Positions 53,001 through 62,413 of a stretch of DNA of 64,000 nt are shown here, in pieces. Positions within the stretch are counted from its first letter, which is position 1; every line of letters starts with the position of its first letter. Below the pieces are notes generated by a model that did no database searches, was not told the origin of the DNA, and was given only the letters and a program-made list of their open reading frames with translations. The translations under genes were made by a program, and so were the position numbers. The DNA is from Melampsora larici-populina 98AG31 (taxonomy: Eukaryota > Basidiomycota > Pucciniomycetes > Pucciniales > Melampsoraceae): assembly GCF_000204055.1 (NCBI RefSeq), contig NW_006768780.1, positions 408,286 through 472,285 of the forward strand, given 5' to 3'.

Positions 53001-56000
53001 GATTTTTAATTAAATGAGTAATATAAGGATCCCTTGATAAAGGTGGTCTTTGTAAAGGAAGATTTAAATACTGTGGCATTGGCGCATTTACAGGTTTAAC
53101 CTTCTTATCTACAGTCTTATATTTGGTACTATAACTCCTTAAATCCTTGAGTTCACGCCCTCTCCCAAATATTTCTTGATCTTCCAAGCACATAATTAAG
53201 CTTAATTCATTTATTAAATCATAATCCACACTTTCCTTCTCAAATTGCAACCCAAATACTTCTTCTTCATCATCTTCATCTTCAACTATATCATAATCAA
53301 TTCCTAAACATAAATCACGTGCTGCATAACCTTGCCTTTCTTCAATTTCTACATTTAATTCCCTTTCCCAATTTCCTTTATCAGGTTCACATAACCTCAC
53401 CTTCATCCATACTCCTCTATTATCTTTTAATGTCATCATTTCCCCTAAATCTTTCTTGAAATCCAATTGAACAGCATAATCAAATAAGAAAGATCTTCCC
53501 AATATTATTGGAGTTTGACTCTCCTCAGTTACGTAGAATTGAACCAAGCCTTCAATATTTCTACCAATTCTAACTTTCACTTTCTCAGCAATCCCACATA
53601 AAACAGTCTTCTGTCCGCCAATTCCTCCTACTGCTCCTTTAATATTAACCATAGTTTGAACAGGTAACAATTGCATAAACTTCTGAGGAATTATACTAAT
53701 TTGAGATCCTGAATCAACCAATGCTTTCAATTTAATTTTACCAATTGTAATAGTAACATATCCCAAAGGCGTGGAATATAAAGGAGACTGAGGTAAATTA
53801 ACTTCCAGAGATGAATTACTTTCAGAATCAAATTCAAAGTCAGATAAAGCTGTACTATTAACTGCTGAAGCCATTGTTTCTTGATTCATATTTAATCTTC
53901 TCTTTGAAACCCACTTCTTAACTTCTTCAGATACCACAGGAGAAATGGCGCATAATTCCTTAACTTGAATATCAATAACACTCTTCATTAATTTCTGAAC
54001 CACGTCTGTTACAACTCTTGGATTGTCTGCAAAGACTGGCCTTTCCAATTTATTCTTCTGTTCCCCGTGTCCTGGCATTATATAAGAAGGTCTAATTGTT
54101 TTATTTGAACCTTCCTTAATGTTTCTATTATCATCATCAGCATGAATTCTTCTTAAGCTTTCCTCCATTTCATTTATACCAGCTTCTTCAATATTATTTT
54201 CTATATCTAAATCCATACCATCATCAATATCCTCAGCTTCTTCATTAATAGTAACCTTCTTCTTCTTCTTAGGTTCAGCTTGAGTTACAGTCTTTCCACT
54301 ACGTGTATTTGCTGTAATATCATATATTTTAGTTCCACCTCCTCCCAATAATTCATTCCCATTACTTCTTAATATTTCAGGCATCCTCCAATTCCCTTCA
54401 AGAATACCACAACTTGTTTTAAGCTCTTGAATTTTATCTTTCCCGTCATTTTTAGTAATAATAGCTGTAGGAGTTACAGGTGGTACTACAGGTGTATTAA
54501 CATGTACAGCAGGAGTTGTTACACGCTGTTGTTGTATATTTTGACGTGTAGCATCATTGGCTTGCTGTTCAGAATATCTAATAACTTGCTGCCTGATTCC
54601 ATCTTCTCCTTGCTTAAACATCCTTACATTTCCTGAAGGTAAGAAGAAACCATCCATCCTATCTTGCAATAATCCAGCTTGCTTATCTTGAATTACCCAT
54701 CTACATCTTCCTACAGTATGTCCTTCAGTATTACAATACACGCAAAAGACAGTACTTCCTTGATTTCCATTTGGAGGTGGTGGAGGTTGATAAGTATTTT
54801 GATTATTTGTATTTGGATTTTGAGGATTATAAGGTCTATTAACATTATTATTATTATAAGGCCTGCTGTAATTGGGCTGTTGTCCTTTATAATTCTGAGC
54901 TGGAAAATTACGCGGCTGATTATTAAAATTGTTATTATTATTATAAGGTTGATTAACTCTTTGATAATTTGACGGATTTTGTTGATGTTGAGCTCTAAAA
55001 GGTTCAGCTTGTTGATGGATTTGAGTTTGTAAAGAATTTGAAACAGGAAGATAAGGATGCAATGCATTTACAGGTGGTAATAATAATGGAGCCTGCACGT
55101 GATTTATATGTAAATTTCCCAAGTCACTACATAAAACCTCCATTTGCTGCGTGGCTTTTGCTTGCATTCCTCCTATTTTAGCAACTTTATTACTAGTATC
55201 CTTTTGAATTACTTCACTTCTAACACCAACAATTTCATTCTTAATTGCAAACTTCTCTTCTCCAATATCCTCAAAGATTAATAAAGCTTCTTCTTCAATA
55301 TAATGATCCACAACCTTCTTTAATTTATTTAAATTAGGTAACCTATATCTTCCACTATCCACCTTCTTCATTAACTTCTTTCTAATCATTCTTTTCTTGA
55401 ATTTCTTTTGAAGTTCATCAGAGAAAGCATCATAGAAATGGCGTGCAACTTCTTCATCATTTGAATCAATATAATCATGTCTTGTTAAATATTGATGAAT
55501 TTTGTCGAAATTAATTCTAAATGTTTGATATTCAGCTTTATTTGTAACACCACCAGTCCTAGCAGTTCTTTCTGACAAAGTTCTTAAATGATCAATTGAA
55601 TATCTTGGTTGCTCCGTGGTAGTTTGATACCTTTCAATTAATTGTTCCTTAACTTTCTTCCAACTCCATTCACCAGTACCCCAACCATCCATTTCACGTA
55701 TTTCCTCCTTCAATTCTTCTCCAACAACAAAGCTAGTAACTTGTCTAACCATATCAAGTTCTGAGGCGCCATTTGCTTCAGCTTGACTATGATAATTAAT
55801 GATAAACTTCTTAACATTCCTTCCAACTTCAAATCTAATACTTGAATCAGTATTATCAATTCTACGTGGTTTAATATGACTTCTAGCCTCCTCATTCCTT
55901 TCTTCACTACTAACATCTCCATTACTAGTTGAATCATCATCTGAAGAACTTGAAGAACTTGAATAATCTCCTCCATCATCTTCTTTAATAATTTTCTTAA

Positions 56001-56472
56001 TAACCTTCTTGCCTTTACTCTTTTTCACGACTTTTACCACTTCTTTTTCCTTCTCCTTCTTCTCTCTTTCTTCCTTAATTCTATTATTAGTAATAATGTC
56101 TGCCACTTCTTTTTCTCTTTGTAAATAATATTGTTGTTGATTATAGAATTGTTGTTGCCAATCCACGTCTTCCTCATGATCAGAGGGTAATAATGGTTCC
56201 TGTTCCCTGAATCCAGTAAAGGCTGAAGGTGGAATTGGATCCTCAGAAGCAGGTGGTTCTTCACGTTGTTTTCCATGAATAGTTGATCCAGAGGAAGGTC
56301 CTGGAGGTGGTGGTGGTGGTAATATGTTAATAGAAGTAGAAACATCTGGAACATAAACTCTGCTTCCAGAAATTCGTGGAGTTCTTTTATAATGAGATGT
56401 TGGTGGTAATTCTAATTCCTCATCTCCATCATCCGCCACATCTTGATTATGCATTTGAATAACTGAAGACAT
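50032..56472 (-). CDS. Gag-Pol polyprotein of inner Ty3/gypsy element (single intact frame)
   Basis: 2146 residues in one frame. Order: acidic/low-complexity N-terminus, capsid-like helices (about 200-420), Asn/Pro/Gln-rich stretch, one zinc knuckle CVYCNTEGHTVGRC (about 575), aspartic protease ALVDSGSQISII (about 920), reverse transcriptase with LRVVHDLQVLNRV and the catalytic FIDDGG (about 1378; the usual first residue Tyr is Phe), RNase H-like VDSSHIAAGG (about 1545), integrase HEELGHRG...CEICQKK (about 1781-1815) and catalytic Asp/Asp/Glu at SLDAIHI, FTVDGGSEF and GMVERGHKD (about 1842-1935), then GPYKVVEQHMGGAYIL near the end. No stop or frameshift, so it could be active. No separate gag stop is seen, so Gag and Pol would be made as one chain. 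Confidence 0.93.
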   Translation of the reverse strand: MSSVIQMHNQDVADDGDEELELPPTSHYKRTPRISGSRVYVPDVSTSINILPPPPPPGPSSGSTIHGKQREEPPASEDPIPPSAFTGFREQEPLLPSDHEEDVDWQQQFYNQQQYYLQREKEVADIITNNRIKEEREKKEKEKEVVKVVKKSKGKKVIKKIIKEDDGGDYSSSSSSSDDDSTSNGDVSSEERNEEARSHIKPRRIDNTDSSIRFEVGRNVKKFIINYHSQAEANGASELDMVRQVTSFVVGEELKEEIREMDGWGTGEWSWKKVKEQLIERYQTTTEQPRYSIDHLRTLSERTARTGGVTNKAEYQTFRINFDKIHQYLTRHDYIDSNDEEVARHFYDAFSDELQKKFKKRMIRKKLMKKVDSGRYRLPNLNKLKKVVDHYIEEEALLIFEDIGEEKFAIKNEIVGVRSEVIQKDTSNKVAKIGGMQAKATQQMEVLCSDLGNLHINHVQAPLLLPPVNALHPYLPVSNSLQTQIHQQAEPFRAQHQQNPSNYQRVNQPYNNNNNFNNQPRNFPAQNYKGQQPNYSRPYNNNNVNRPYNPQNPNTNNQNTYQPPPPPNGNQGSTVFCVYCNTEGHTVGRCRWVIQDKQAGLLQDRMDGFFLPSGNVRMFKQGEDGIRQQVIRYSEQQANDATRQNIQQQRVTTPAVHVNTPVVPPVTPTAIITKNDGKDKIQELKTSCGILEGNWRMPEILRSNGNELLGGGGTKIYDITANTRSGKTVTQAEPKKKKKVTINEEAEDIDDGMDLDIENNIEEAGINEMEESLRRIHADDDNRNIKEGSNKTIRPSYIMPGHGEQKNKLERPVFADNPRVVTDVVQKLMKSVIDIQVKELCAISPVVSEEVKKWVSKRRLNMNQETMASAVNSTALSDFEFDSESNSSLEVNLPQSPLYSTPLGYVTITIGKIKLKALVDSGSQISIIPQKFMQLLPVQTMVNIKGAVGGIGGQKTVLCGIAEKVKVRIGRNIEGLVQFYVTEESQTPIILGRSFLFDYAVQLDFKKDLGEMMTLKDNRGVWMKVRLCEPDKGNWERELNVEIEERQGYAARDLCLGIDYDIVEDEDDEEEVFGLQFEKESVDYDLINELSLIMCLEDQEIFGRGRELKDLRSYSTKYKTVDKKVKPVNAPMPQYLNLPLQRPPLSRDPYITHLIKNPPVFKETEKTMVERLKQCNFGPAEWLSEEEWKLFLLILVLREAAIAYCEEERGLLKHSYGQPYAIPVVEHEPWQIRPIPIPVAIRNDFIELVRQRIRTGLYEQSTSSYTSPVFCVLKGDGKLRVVHDLQVLNRVTIKDSGVPPAPEDFVESFAGRACYGLGDIMGGYDERELAAFSRPLTTFETPLGRLQLTRLPQGATNSVAVYQAQMMWILQDEIPQHVGIFIDDGGIKGPESDYNNEVLKENNGIRKFIWEYAVVLERMLFRIEEAGLTVSGKKFAVCVPALEIVGHIVSKKGRSISIKKKNKIQSWPTPTNKTQVLGFLGTCIYVRMFIPNFGHLAAPLRRLTRLKVEFIWSQECEDAFNLLKKIVGEDIILSALDYNEEASPIILAVDSSHIAAGGVLMQADGNGEVRPVFYESEVFTEVESRYSQPKLELCGVAKILKKFRTKLWGQHFELQVDAKALIQMINTPSLPNAAMTRWVAFIQLFSFDLVHKHAKSFGMPDGLSRRMRGSDSDSAESFNEEDKDIKVYESFKLQNEDLTSEKEEEESGTIWAQEGVWKYLQEYLTTLKRPEGCLDDEFQRLKNRAPSYYVENERLKKRGVPYGRLVVSNLEGQRFVLEKLHEELGHRGIEETYKRCLVRFWWPEMKEFVRDWVLTCEICQKKSSKKEKEMERATGESTLFGRVSLDAIHIKAGNYNYAIIARDDLTGWVEAAPLKKLTAPAVAKFITKEWLMRYGSVKCFTVDGGSEFKGVFRDAIAMSGSKLGESTAYWPQSEGMVERGHKDIKGALVKLSDETGTSWETFLPQVLFADRISTKRTTGLSPYEMLFNQLAILPVDLEAGTFLGIDWDIIYTGEDLLKARMEQLLGREELIKKAYEKMMKARVDGIIYWDKKNAHRLRNPLEKGTLVLTYNKSLEFQWGKLFKNRWNGPYKVVEQHMGGAYILEELDGTQLSRKYAAEHVKRFYPRGVAILAEEEEVGIEEEEAQL

Positions 56473-56724
56473 AGCTTCTTTATATAATAAATTCTTTAAA
56501 TAAGAACTAATTTTGATATATTTTTAAATGAGAATGAAAGATAATGTTTATGATTGATTTGAATAATTTTAATTTTAAAGATCTTCTGTTGATAACCACG
56601 TGAATAATTTTTATTGAATCTTGATGTAATATAATATAATTTGCTTGTTGATAATGATTAAAAGAGAAATTGATTTAATTATAAGTTGATTTTAATTTGT
56701 CAAGCCCGGGCAGAGTCACCAATA
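56473..56724 (-). other. Leader and primer-binding-site candidate of inner element
   Basis: On the minus strand, three bases after the LTR, TGGTGACTCTGCCCGGGC (56704-56721) starts with the TGG expected of a tRNA primer site. The tRNA is not identified. The remaining 230 bp is AT-rich leader. Confidence 0.6.
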
Positions 56725-58349
56725 TGTAGAACTTATAACCCAACAAGGGTTATACAGAGCTGGAAGAGGATAATCTACTAATAAAATGACTAGTAGAAGT
56801 TGTCTAAGGACTGCTCTTCTAAAACAACACAATCAGAAAGAGCTCTGTTGTATTGAGTACTGATAAGGCACCAGAGAAATATAACTTCACACGTAATTTA
56901 ACTTCAAAAGCACACTTTGTATTACTATCAACACTGCTATAGTGTTATTCCCAATTGATAACTAAAGAAATAAGCAATATCTGATTGATATTATTCCCAA
57001 TAAGTCTTTATGACTATAAAACTAAAGTAAATTTCTCTTTATAGCTGTAATAAAGGGTGTATTTAAGTGAACAGGTACTATTAAAATAAGTTTATGATGA
57101 TAAACAAAATAATAATGGCGTAAATGATAAAGAAAAAAAGGGGAACAACAGTCCCAAAACCCTCTCAAAGTATATATAACAATGTACTAGAACTTTTACA
57201 ATGGTCAACAGCCTCAAAACCAATCAAATCCGCCCAAAATTCCCTAAAAACCCTATGATGACGCAATGTAATGGTTTTGTTACTAATAAATGATGTAATT
57301 TTCACAGCTAAAAGTGATCAATGACGCAATAATATGATGTACAGCACTTCTTATGATGAATACAGGTGATTTTTTCCTTGTAAACTAGCTGAAAACCAAT
57401 TTTTGAGATTACGAATTTTTTCAGATGTGCTCCAATTTTTGATTACTAAAGTGCATCTTGTAGCCCACGTGTTACTGATCATTTCTGACACCTACATGAC
57501 CTACTTCTGATGAGTGATGAGTAAGATATTGAGTTGTGAAGTTAAGGTTTTTAGTGTTACATATGACTTGTGACTGTAAATTCGAGATTCACACCAATTC
57601 TTTATTTGCCTTATAACTTTTTACACACACCTCCGTTACTCATGATTTAAAGTTTGTACATTATGTAATCCACTCTTCTGCGTTGAATGAGCCATCTACC
57701 AACCTATTCTGACGTCATTTGACATATGTAATTAGCTGAAAACCTCCATTTTCCACGAATTTCACCCATTTTCTTCACTTTTCACAGCTACTACTATCTT
57801 TTTCTTGCTCATGTAATATGACATCATCATCTATAGCCTTAAAAATCCCGGAAAATCCTCTTGGCAACCTTAAATTCCATCACTACCACTATTACACAAC
57901 CAAACTACACGTGTACCTCTTGTTTACCAACTTCGAAAAAGTGCTTTTTTCCTAATAACTTCTGTTTCTACTTATCAACCTTGAAGATTAAAATTGTCAT
58001 AGTATCATATAATGTTGTTCTTTCATATTCTAACCTCATAATACCCATAACTCTAATATTACTACCCTAAAAACCATTTTCCAACCTTTATACCTATAAT
58101 TTCGAATTATTCTTATGTTTTTCTTTCTTTCTTTTTGTAATAAATTTGTAAGTAAACTATAATGATCTTAATATATAATGTCAAATAAAATGATGTAATG
58201 TTGACCTAATGACCAATACATAAGCCTACAAGAGCTTCAATTGATCAAAAACCTCCATTTCGAATTTTCTTTCCTGCTGAATCCTGCTAATAAACTGGTA
58301 AACTGGTAATTGTGAATTTTTTAATTGATCCCATAAATTGATCACCACA
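56725..58349 (-). repeat. 5' LTR (in coding sense) of inner element
   Basis: 1625 bp copy of 47195-48823. Differences include ACG/ATG and GCG/GTG, which are CpG transitions, plus A-run length changes. Confidence 0.93.
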
Positions 58350-58353
58350 ACGT

Positions 58354-61300
58354 GTAATGGAAAAACCTTCCGGGCCTTGGCTGATGCAGGATCAGAGACG
58401 AGCCTGATATTGGAGAAGATGGTCGATGAGCTAAAATTACGTCGACGCAAATTAGTCACACCGACAATTGTAGGATTGGCGCTTGACTCAAATGGTCAAC
58501 CACCTACACTGACTGAGTTCACCACAGCATCGCTAGGACATTCTTCATCAAGGTCTCAATTCGATTGGGTGTACATGAAGATAGGGAATCTTGGTACCTC
58601 GTATGACATGATACTTGGCACTCCTTTTCTTTGTCGTTATCAATTATCTGTGTCGTGTGCCAAGAAGGCGGTAGTCAGCGAAGAGTCGGGTGGTTTATTG
58701 TTAGATTACCGTCATGAAATGAAATTGAAAAGAGACTTTGAAGAGGAGTGTAATGACAGGATGGCATCCTTAGATGAGAATCGTGAGAGTGAGAAATGGA
58801 GAGATTGGGAGAAGACCTTGAGACAAAAGAATGAACCATGTCGAAGTGCTGAACCTGTTACGTGGAAGGCCTTTGAAGAAACACTATTACTTCAATATGA
58901 AGACATCTTCCCGGCGGATATACCAGCCATTTCAGATGAGGCCGAGGAAAAAGGAGAGTTTGTGGATGGATCATTTCCTGAGAAGCTTCAACACCCATCG
59001 TCTCAGGTCAGACACAAGATAGTGCTAACAAACCCTAATGCTGTTATCAACGAACGGCAATACCCTTATCCCCCAAAACACCACGGAGATTGGCGCAAGC
59101 TCTTGGATCAACATCTAGATGCGGGAAGACTCAGACGGTCAACGAGCCAATATGCTTCGCCGAGTCTTATTATTCCAAAGAAGGACCCTTCGGAACTTCC
59201 AAGGTGGGTATGTGATTACCGCACCTTGAACAGTATGACCGTCAGGGACCGTTCACCACTTCCTAAGGTGGACGAGTTGGTCAGACTGGTCGCTACAGGA
59301 AATTTTTTTTCTATTTTAGATCAAACCAATTCTTTTTTTCAAACTCGAATGAGGGAGGCGGATATTCCATTGACCACGGTGAAGACTCCCTGGGGACTCT
59401 ACGAGTGGTGTGTGATGCCTATGGGACTGACCAACGCACCAGCTACACACCAAGCTCGACTCAAAGAGGCCCTAGGAGACTTGATCAACACTGTATGTGT
59501 GGTTTACTTAGATGATATTGTGGTATTCTCCTCAGATGTTGAGGAACATAAACGGCATGTTCAACTTGTTTTGGAGCGGTTGAGAGCGGCGAATTTGTAT
59601 TGCAGCAAGAAAAAGACGAAGCTTTTCCGACGAGAAGTGAAATTCCTGGGTCATGTCATCTCAGCGGAGGGAGTACGTCCAGACGAGGACAAGGTCGAAC
59701 AAATTTGGACTTGGACATCTCCGAGATCTACTAAGGGTGTGAGAAAATTTTTGGGAACGGTGCAATGGATGAAAAAATTCGTATCCGGACTAGAGAAGTA
59801 CGTAGGAACATTGACACCTCTGACTAGCAGTAAGCTGGACCCCAAGAAATTCAAGTGGGGGCCAGCAGAAGAGACCGCGTTTCAGAACATCAAGACTATC
59901 ATGAAATCCCTTCCATGCCTCAAAAATGTTGATTATGATTCCATTGATCCCCTGTGGTTATTCACTGACGCTAGCGGTACGGGATTAGGAGCGGCCTTGT
60001 TTCAAGGACGAGAATGGCAAAGCGCTCACCCTATTGCTTACGAGTCGAGGCAAATGTCAGTCGCGGAACGGAACTACCCCGTCCACGAACAAGAAATCCT
60101 CGTGGTGATTCACGCCCTTCAAAAATGGTGCATGCTCCTCTTAGGCATGAAGGTAAACGTAATGAGTGATCATCATTCGCTCACATATTTGCTTAAACAA
60201 CGCTCTCTCAGTCGCCGACAAGCTAGATGGCTGGAGCAATTGGCGGATTTCAACCTCGACTTTCAATGTGTTAAGGGCGAGGACAACTCCGTGGCAGATG
60301 CGTTATCCAGAAAAGATACGGAAGATTTTCAAATGGGCATCGAAACAGTAGCCGCGATAGCTCTCTCGGGGACATCAATCTCAGATGAATTTCGCCAAGC
60401 AATTCTCGAGGGCTACGAGGTTGATAAGTTTTGTCAAGCTGTGAGAGCAGGCACGCCTTTGAGAGACGATTGCTATGTGGATGACGGCCTGGTGTTTATC
60501 GATGGCAGATTATTGATCCCGAACTCGGGTGGTCTTCGACTCCGCTTGATTGACGAAGCACACTGTCGAGTAGGACACCTAGGCTCGCTCAAAACCATCG
60601 CCGCCCTTCGGACCGATTTCTTTTGGCCTAGGATGACCAAAGACGTAGATCACAGGCTGCAATCTTGCAAAGTCTGTCAAAAGACCAAGGCCCGAACGTC
60701 GCTTCCTAATGGAAAAATGAAAACGCCCATGATGCCGATCACACCTTTATCTGATGTTGCAATAGACTTCGTCGGTCCCTTACCAAAAATCAATTCTTAC
60801 GATATGATCCTAACGTGCACTTGTCGACTATCTGGATTCACACGCTTGATTCCGGTCAACCAAACGGACACCGCGGAGAAAACTGCATCTAGGTTTTTCA
60901 GCGCTTGGATGGGGACTTTAGGATCACCCAAATCTATCATAAGTGATCGAGATAAAGCGTGGGCATTGAAGTTCTGGAAGACCCTGATGGGCAAACTGAA
61001 TATCTCTTTTCATCGTTCGTCAGCGTATCACCCACAGGCTGACGGTCGGAGTGAGCGTACAAACAAGACCGTGGGGCAAATTCTGAGGACATTCACCGCC
61101 AAACGCCAAACGCGTTGGCTAGACTCCCTACCTTTGGTCAAATTCGCAATCAATAGCGCTGTCAATGTCGCCACGGGGATATCTCCTTTTGAACTGATCT
61201 TTGGACGGCAAGCACGACTATTCCCGACTGTCGAGGGGCCAGATGATTCGCCACCTAATCTTGACGCGTGGTTACGGCAACGTGAAGGCTGTTGGGCCCA

Positions 61301-61619
61301 AGCCCGGGACAACCTCTGGTCGAGCAGGGTCATTCAAGCATTACACCACAACAAACGACATTCTGATATTCTCGTCAAACCTGACGACTGGATTCTTCTG
61401 GACTCGGGGGACTGGCGCGGCAGGCATTCAGGTGGAGTCGATAAACTCAAAGAACGATATGAGGGACCTTTTAAAGTTCTCGACACGTTCAATGAGGGCC
61501 AGAGCATTCGAGTCGACCTTCCAGCAAGTGATAAACGGCACAATGTCTTCAACGTGTCAAAGGTGAAATTGTTTGTGGAACAAGAGGAGATCCCGCTAGG
61601 GCCAATGGACCAGAAGTAA
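58354..61619 (+). CDS. Pol of outer Ty3/gypsy element (protease, RT, RNase H, integrase)
   Basis: The frame continues from 47089-47194 across the nested insertion. Protease active site is ALADAGSETSLI (Asp-Ala-Gly rather than Asp-Ser/Thr-Gly). Reverse transcriptase: PRWVCDYRTLNSMT, LDQTNSFFQTRM and YLDD at 59503-59514. RNase H: FTDASGTGLGAAL and the ALSRKD end. Integrase: AHCRVGHLG...CKVCQK zinc finger, then DFVGPL, IISDRDKAW and ADGRSERTNK as the D-D-E triad. The C-terminus has the gypsy GPFKVLDTF and NVFNVSKVKLF blocks and stops soon after, with no chromodomain. From the insertion to the stop there is no frameshift, so damage is limited to the insertion and the gag TGA. Confidence 0.9.
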
Positions 61620-61981
61620 GTTCTCTCCTTAGTATGCACCGCCGGGCTTTTGCTATGTGTTTTAGTCAAAGAAAACATTACCTTGGCCACACTGTGAGCG
61701 TCGAACGTGGTCTGTCCTCCTCCATTTCAGATTACCTTTCAAACTCGACGGGCGGGTGGATTCTCGACGGTACAACACATCACGATTTCCTTTCTCTTAT
61801 TTCTTTCAGAAAATTTTTTTTTATATATACCTCTTTCTTTCAAGTTACGAATTTTTTTTTACCTTTCAATTGTTTCTTCCTTTTTTTTTCTCTTTCTTCT
61901 TTATCTTTTCTTCTTTGCTCTTTCTATAATTTTCATAACTTAATTAGGCTCTTACTTCTCCCCTTACTCAAGTTTTTTTAT

Positions 61982-61993
61982 AGGGGGGGAGAA
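61982..61993 (+). promoter_or_regulatory. Polypurine tract of outer element
   Basis: AGGGGGGGAGAA directly precedes the TG of the 3' LTR. Confidence 0.85.
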
Positions 61994-62413
61994 TGTAATG
62001 ATGCATATATATACATCATCACAACATTACATTAAGTACACATATCATACATACCTAGCCCTTAGACTTAGACTTAGTAGTTTTTCATATATCCATCGAG
62101 TGCCACGCTTACGGAATGGCTCCTTAGGGAACTTGAGACTGATCTTGTATTCTATTCCTTTGGAGCCAGGTTAGCAAACTCATTTCTCTTATTTCTAATT
62201 ATATCAATTTCTCTTATTACACAACTTATATTGTTTAGTCCCGTTAGAGGGAACTCGAGACTGATCTCGTATTCTATTCCTTTGGAGCCAGCTTCTAGAA
62301 ATAATTCAATCATATCTACTTTGGTTCTAGAAGCATAAAGTCCCTTGTGGCATCAGACCCTCAGTTCCCTCCGTGAGACTCCTTCGAAGTGAGGACATCT
62401 TAAGTCCTTTACA
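61994..62413 (+). repeat. 3' LTR of outer element
   Basis: 420 bp; same ends and internal 44-bp repeat as the 5' LTR. Two of five differences are TTG where the 5' copy has TCG. Followed by AATAG. Confidence 0.93.

Larger units (their letters stand above)
47195..58349 (-). mobile_element. Inner Ty3/gypsy LTR retrotransposon carrying an antisense gene
   Basis: LTRs at 47195-48823 and 56725-58349 (about 1.63 kb), on the plus strand TGTAGAAC...CACCACA, flanked by ACGT; nearly identical (a handful of substitutions and small indels). The coding sense is minus: 5' LTR 56725-58349, primer-site candidate 56704-56721, gag-pol 56472-50032, polypurine tract 48838-48824 and 3' LTR 48823-47195. About 11.2 kb. 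Between pol and the polypurine tract there is 1.2 kb holding a spliced gene on the opposite strand. Confidence 0.92.
44861..62413 (+). mobile_element. Outer Ty3/gypsy LTR retrotransposon, split by a nested element
   Basis: 420-bp LTRs (44861-45280 and 61994-62413) begin TGTAATGATG and end CCTTTACA, flanked by AATAG. A purine tract ends the internal region just before the 3' LTR. Internal genes are gag (45454-47088) and pol (frame resumes 47089-47194 and 58354-61619). Removing 47195-58353 restores an uninterrupted pol frame through the protease. Own length without the insertion is about 6.4 kb. Order PR-RT-RNaseH-IN is Ty3/gypsy. No chromodomain is evident at the integrase C-terminus. It lies inside the transposase coding sequence, in the opposite orientation. 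Confidence 0.9.

Noticed and set aside
61982..61993. Possible G-quadruplex in the G-run
   Set aside because: Position directly before the LTR explains it as the polypurine tract.
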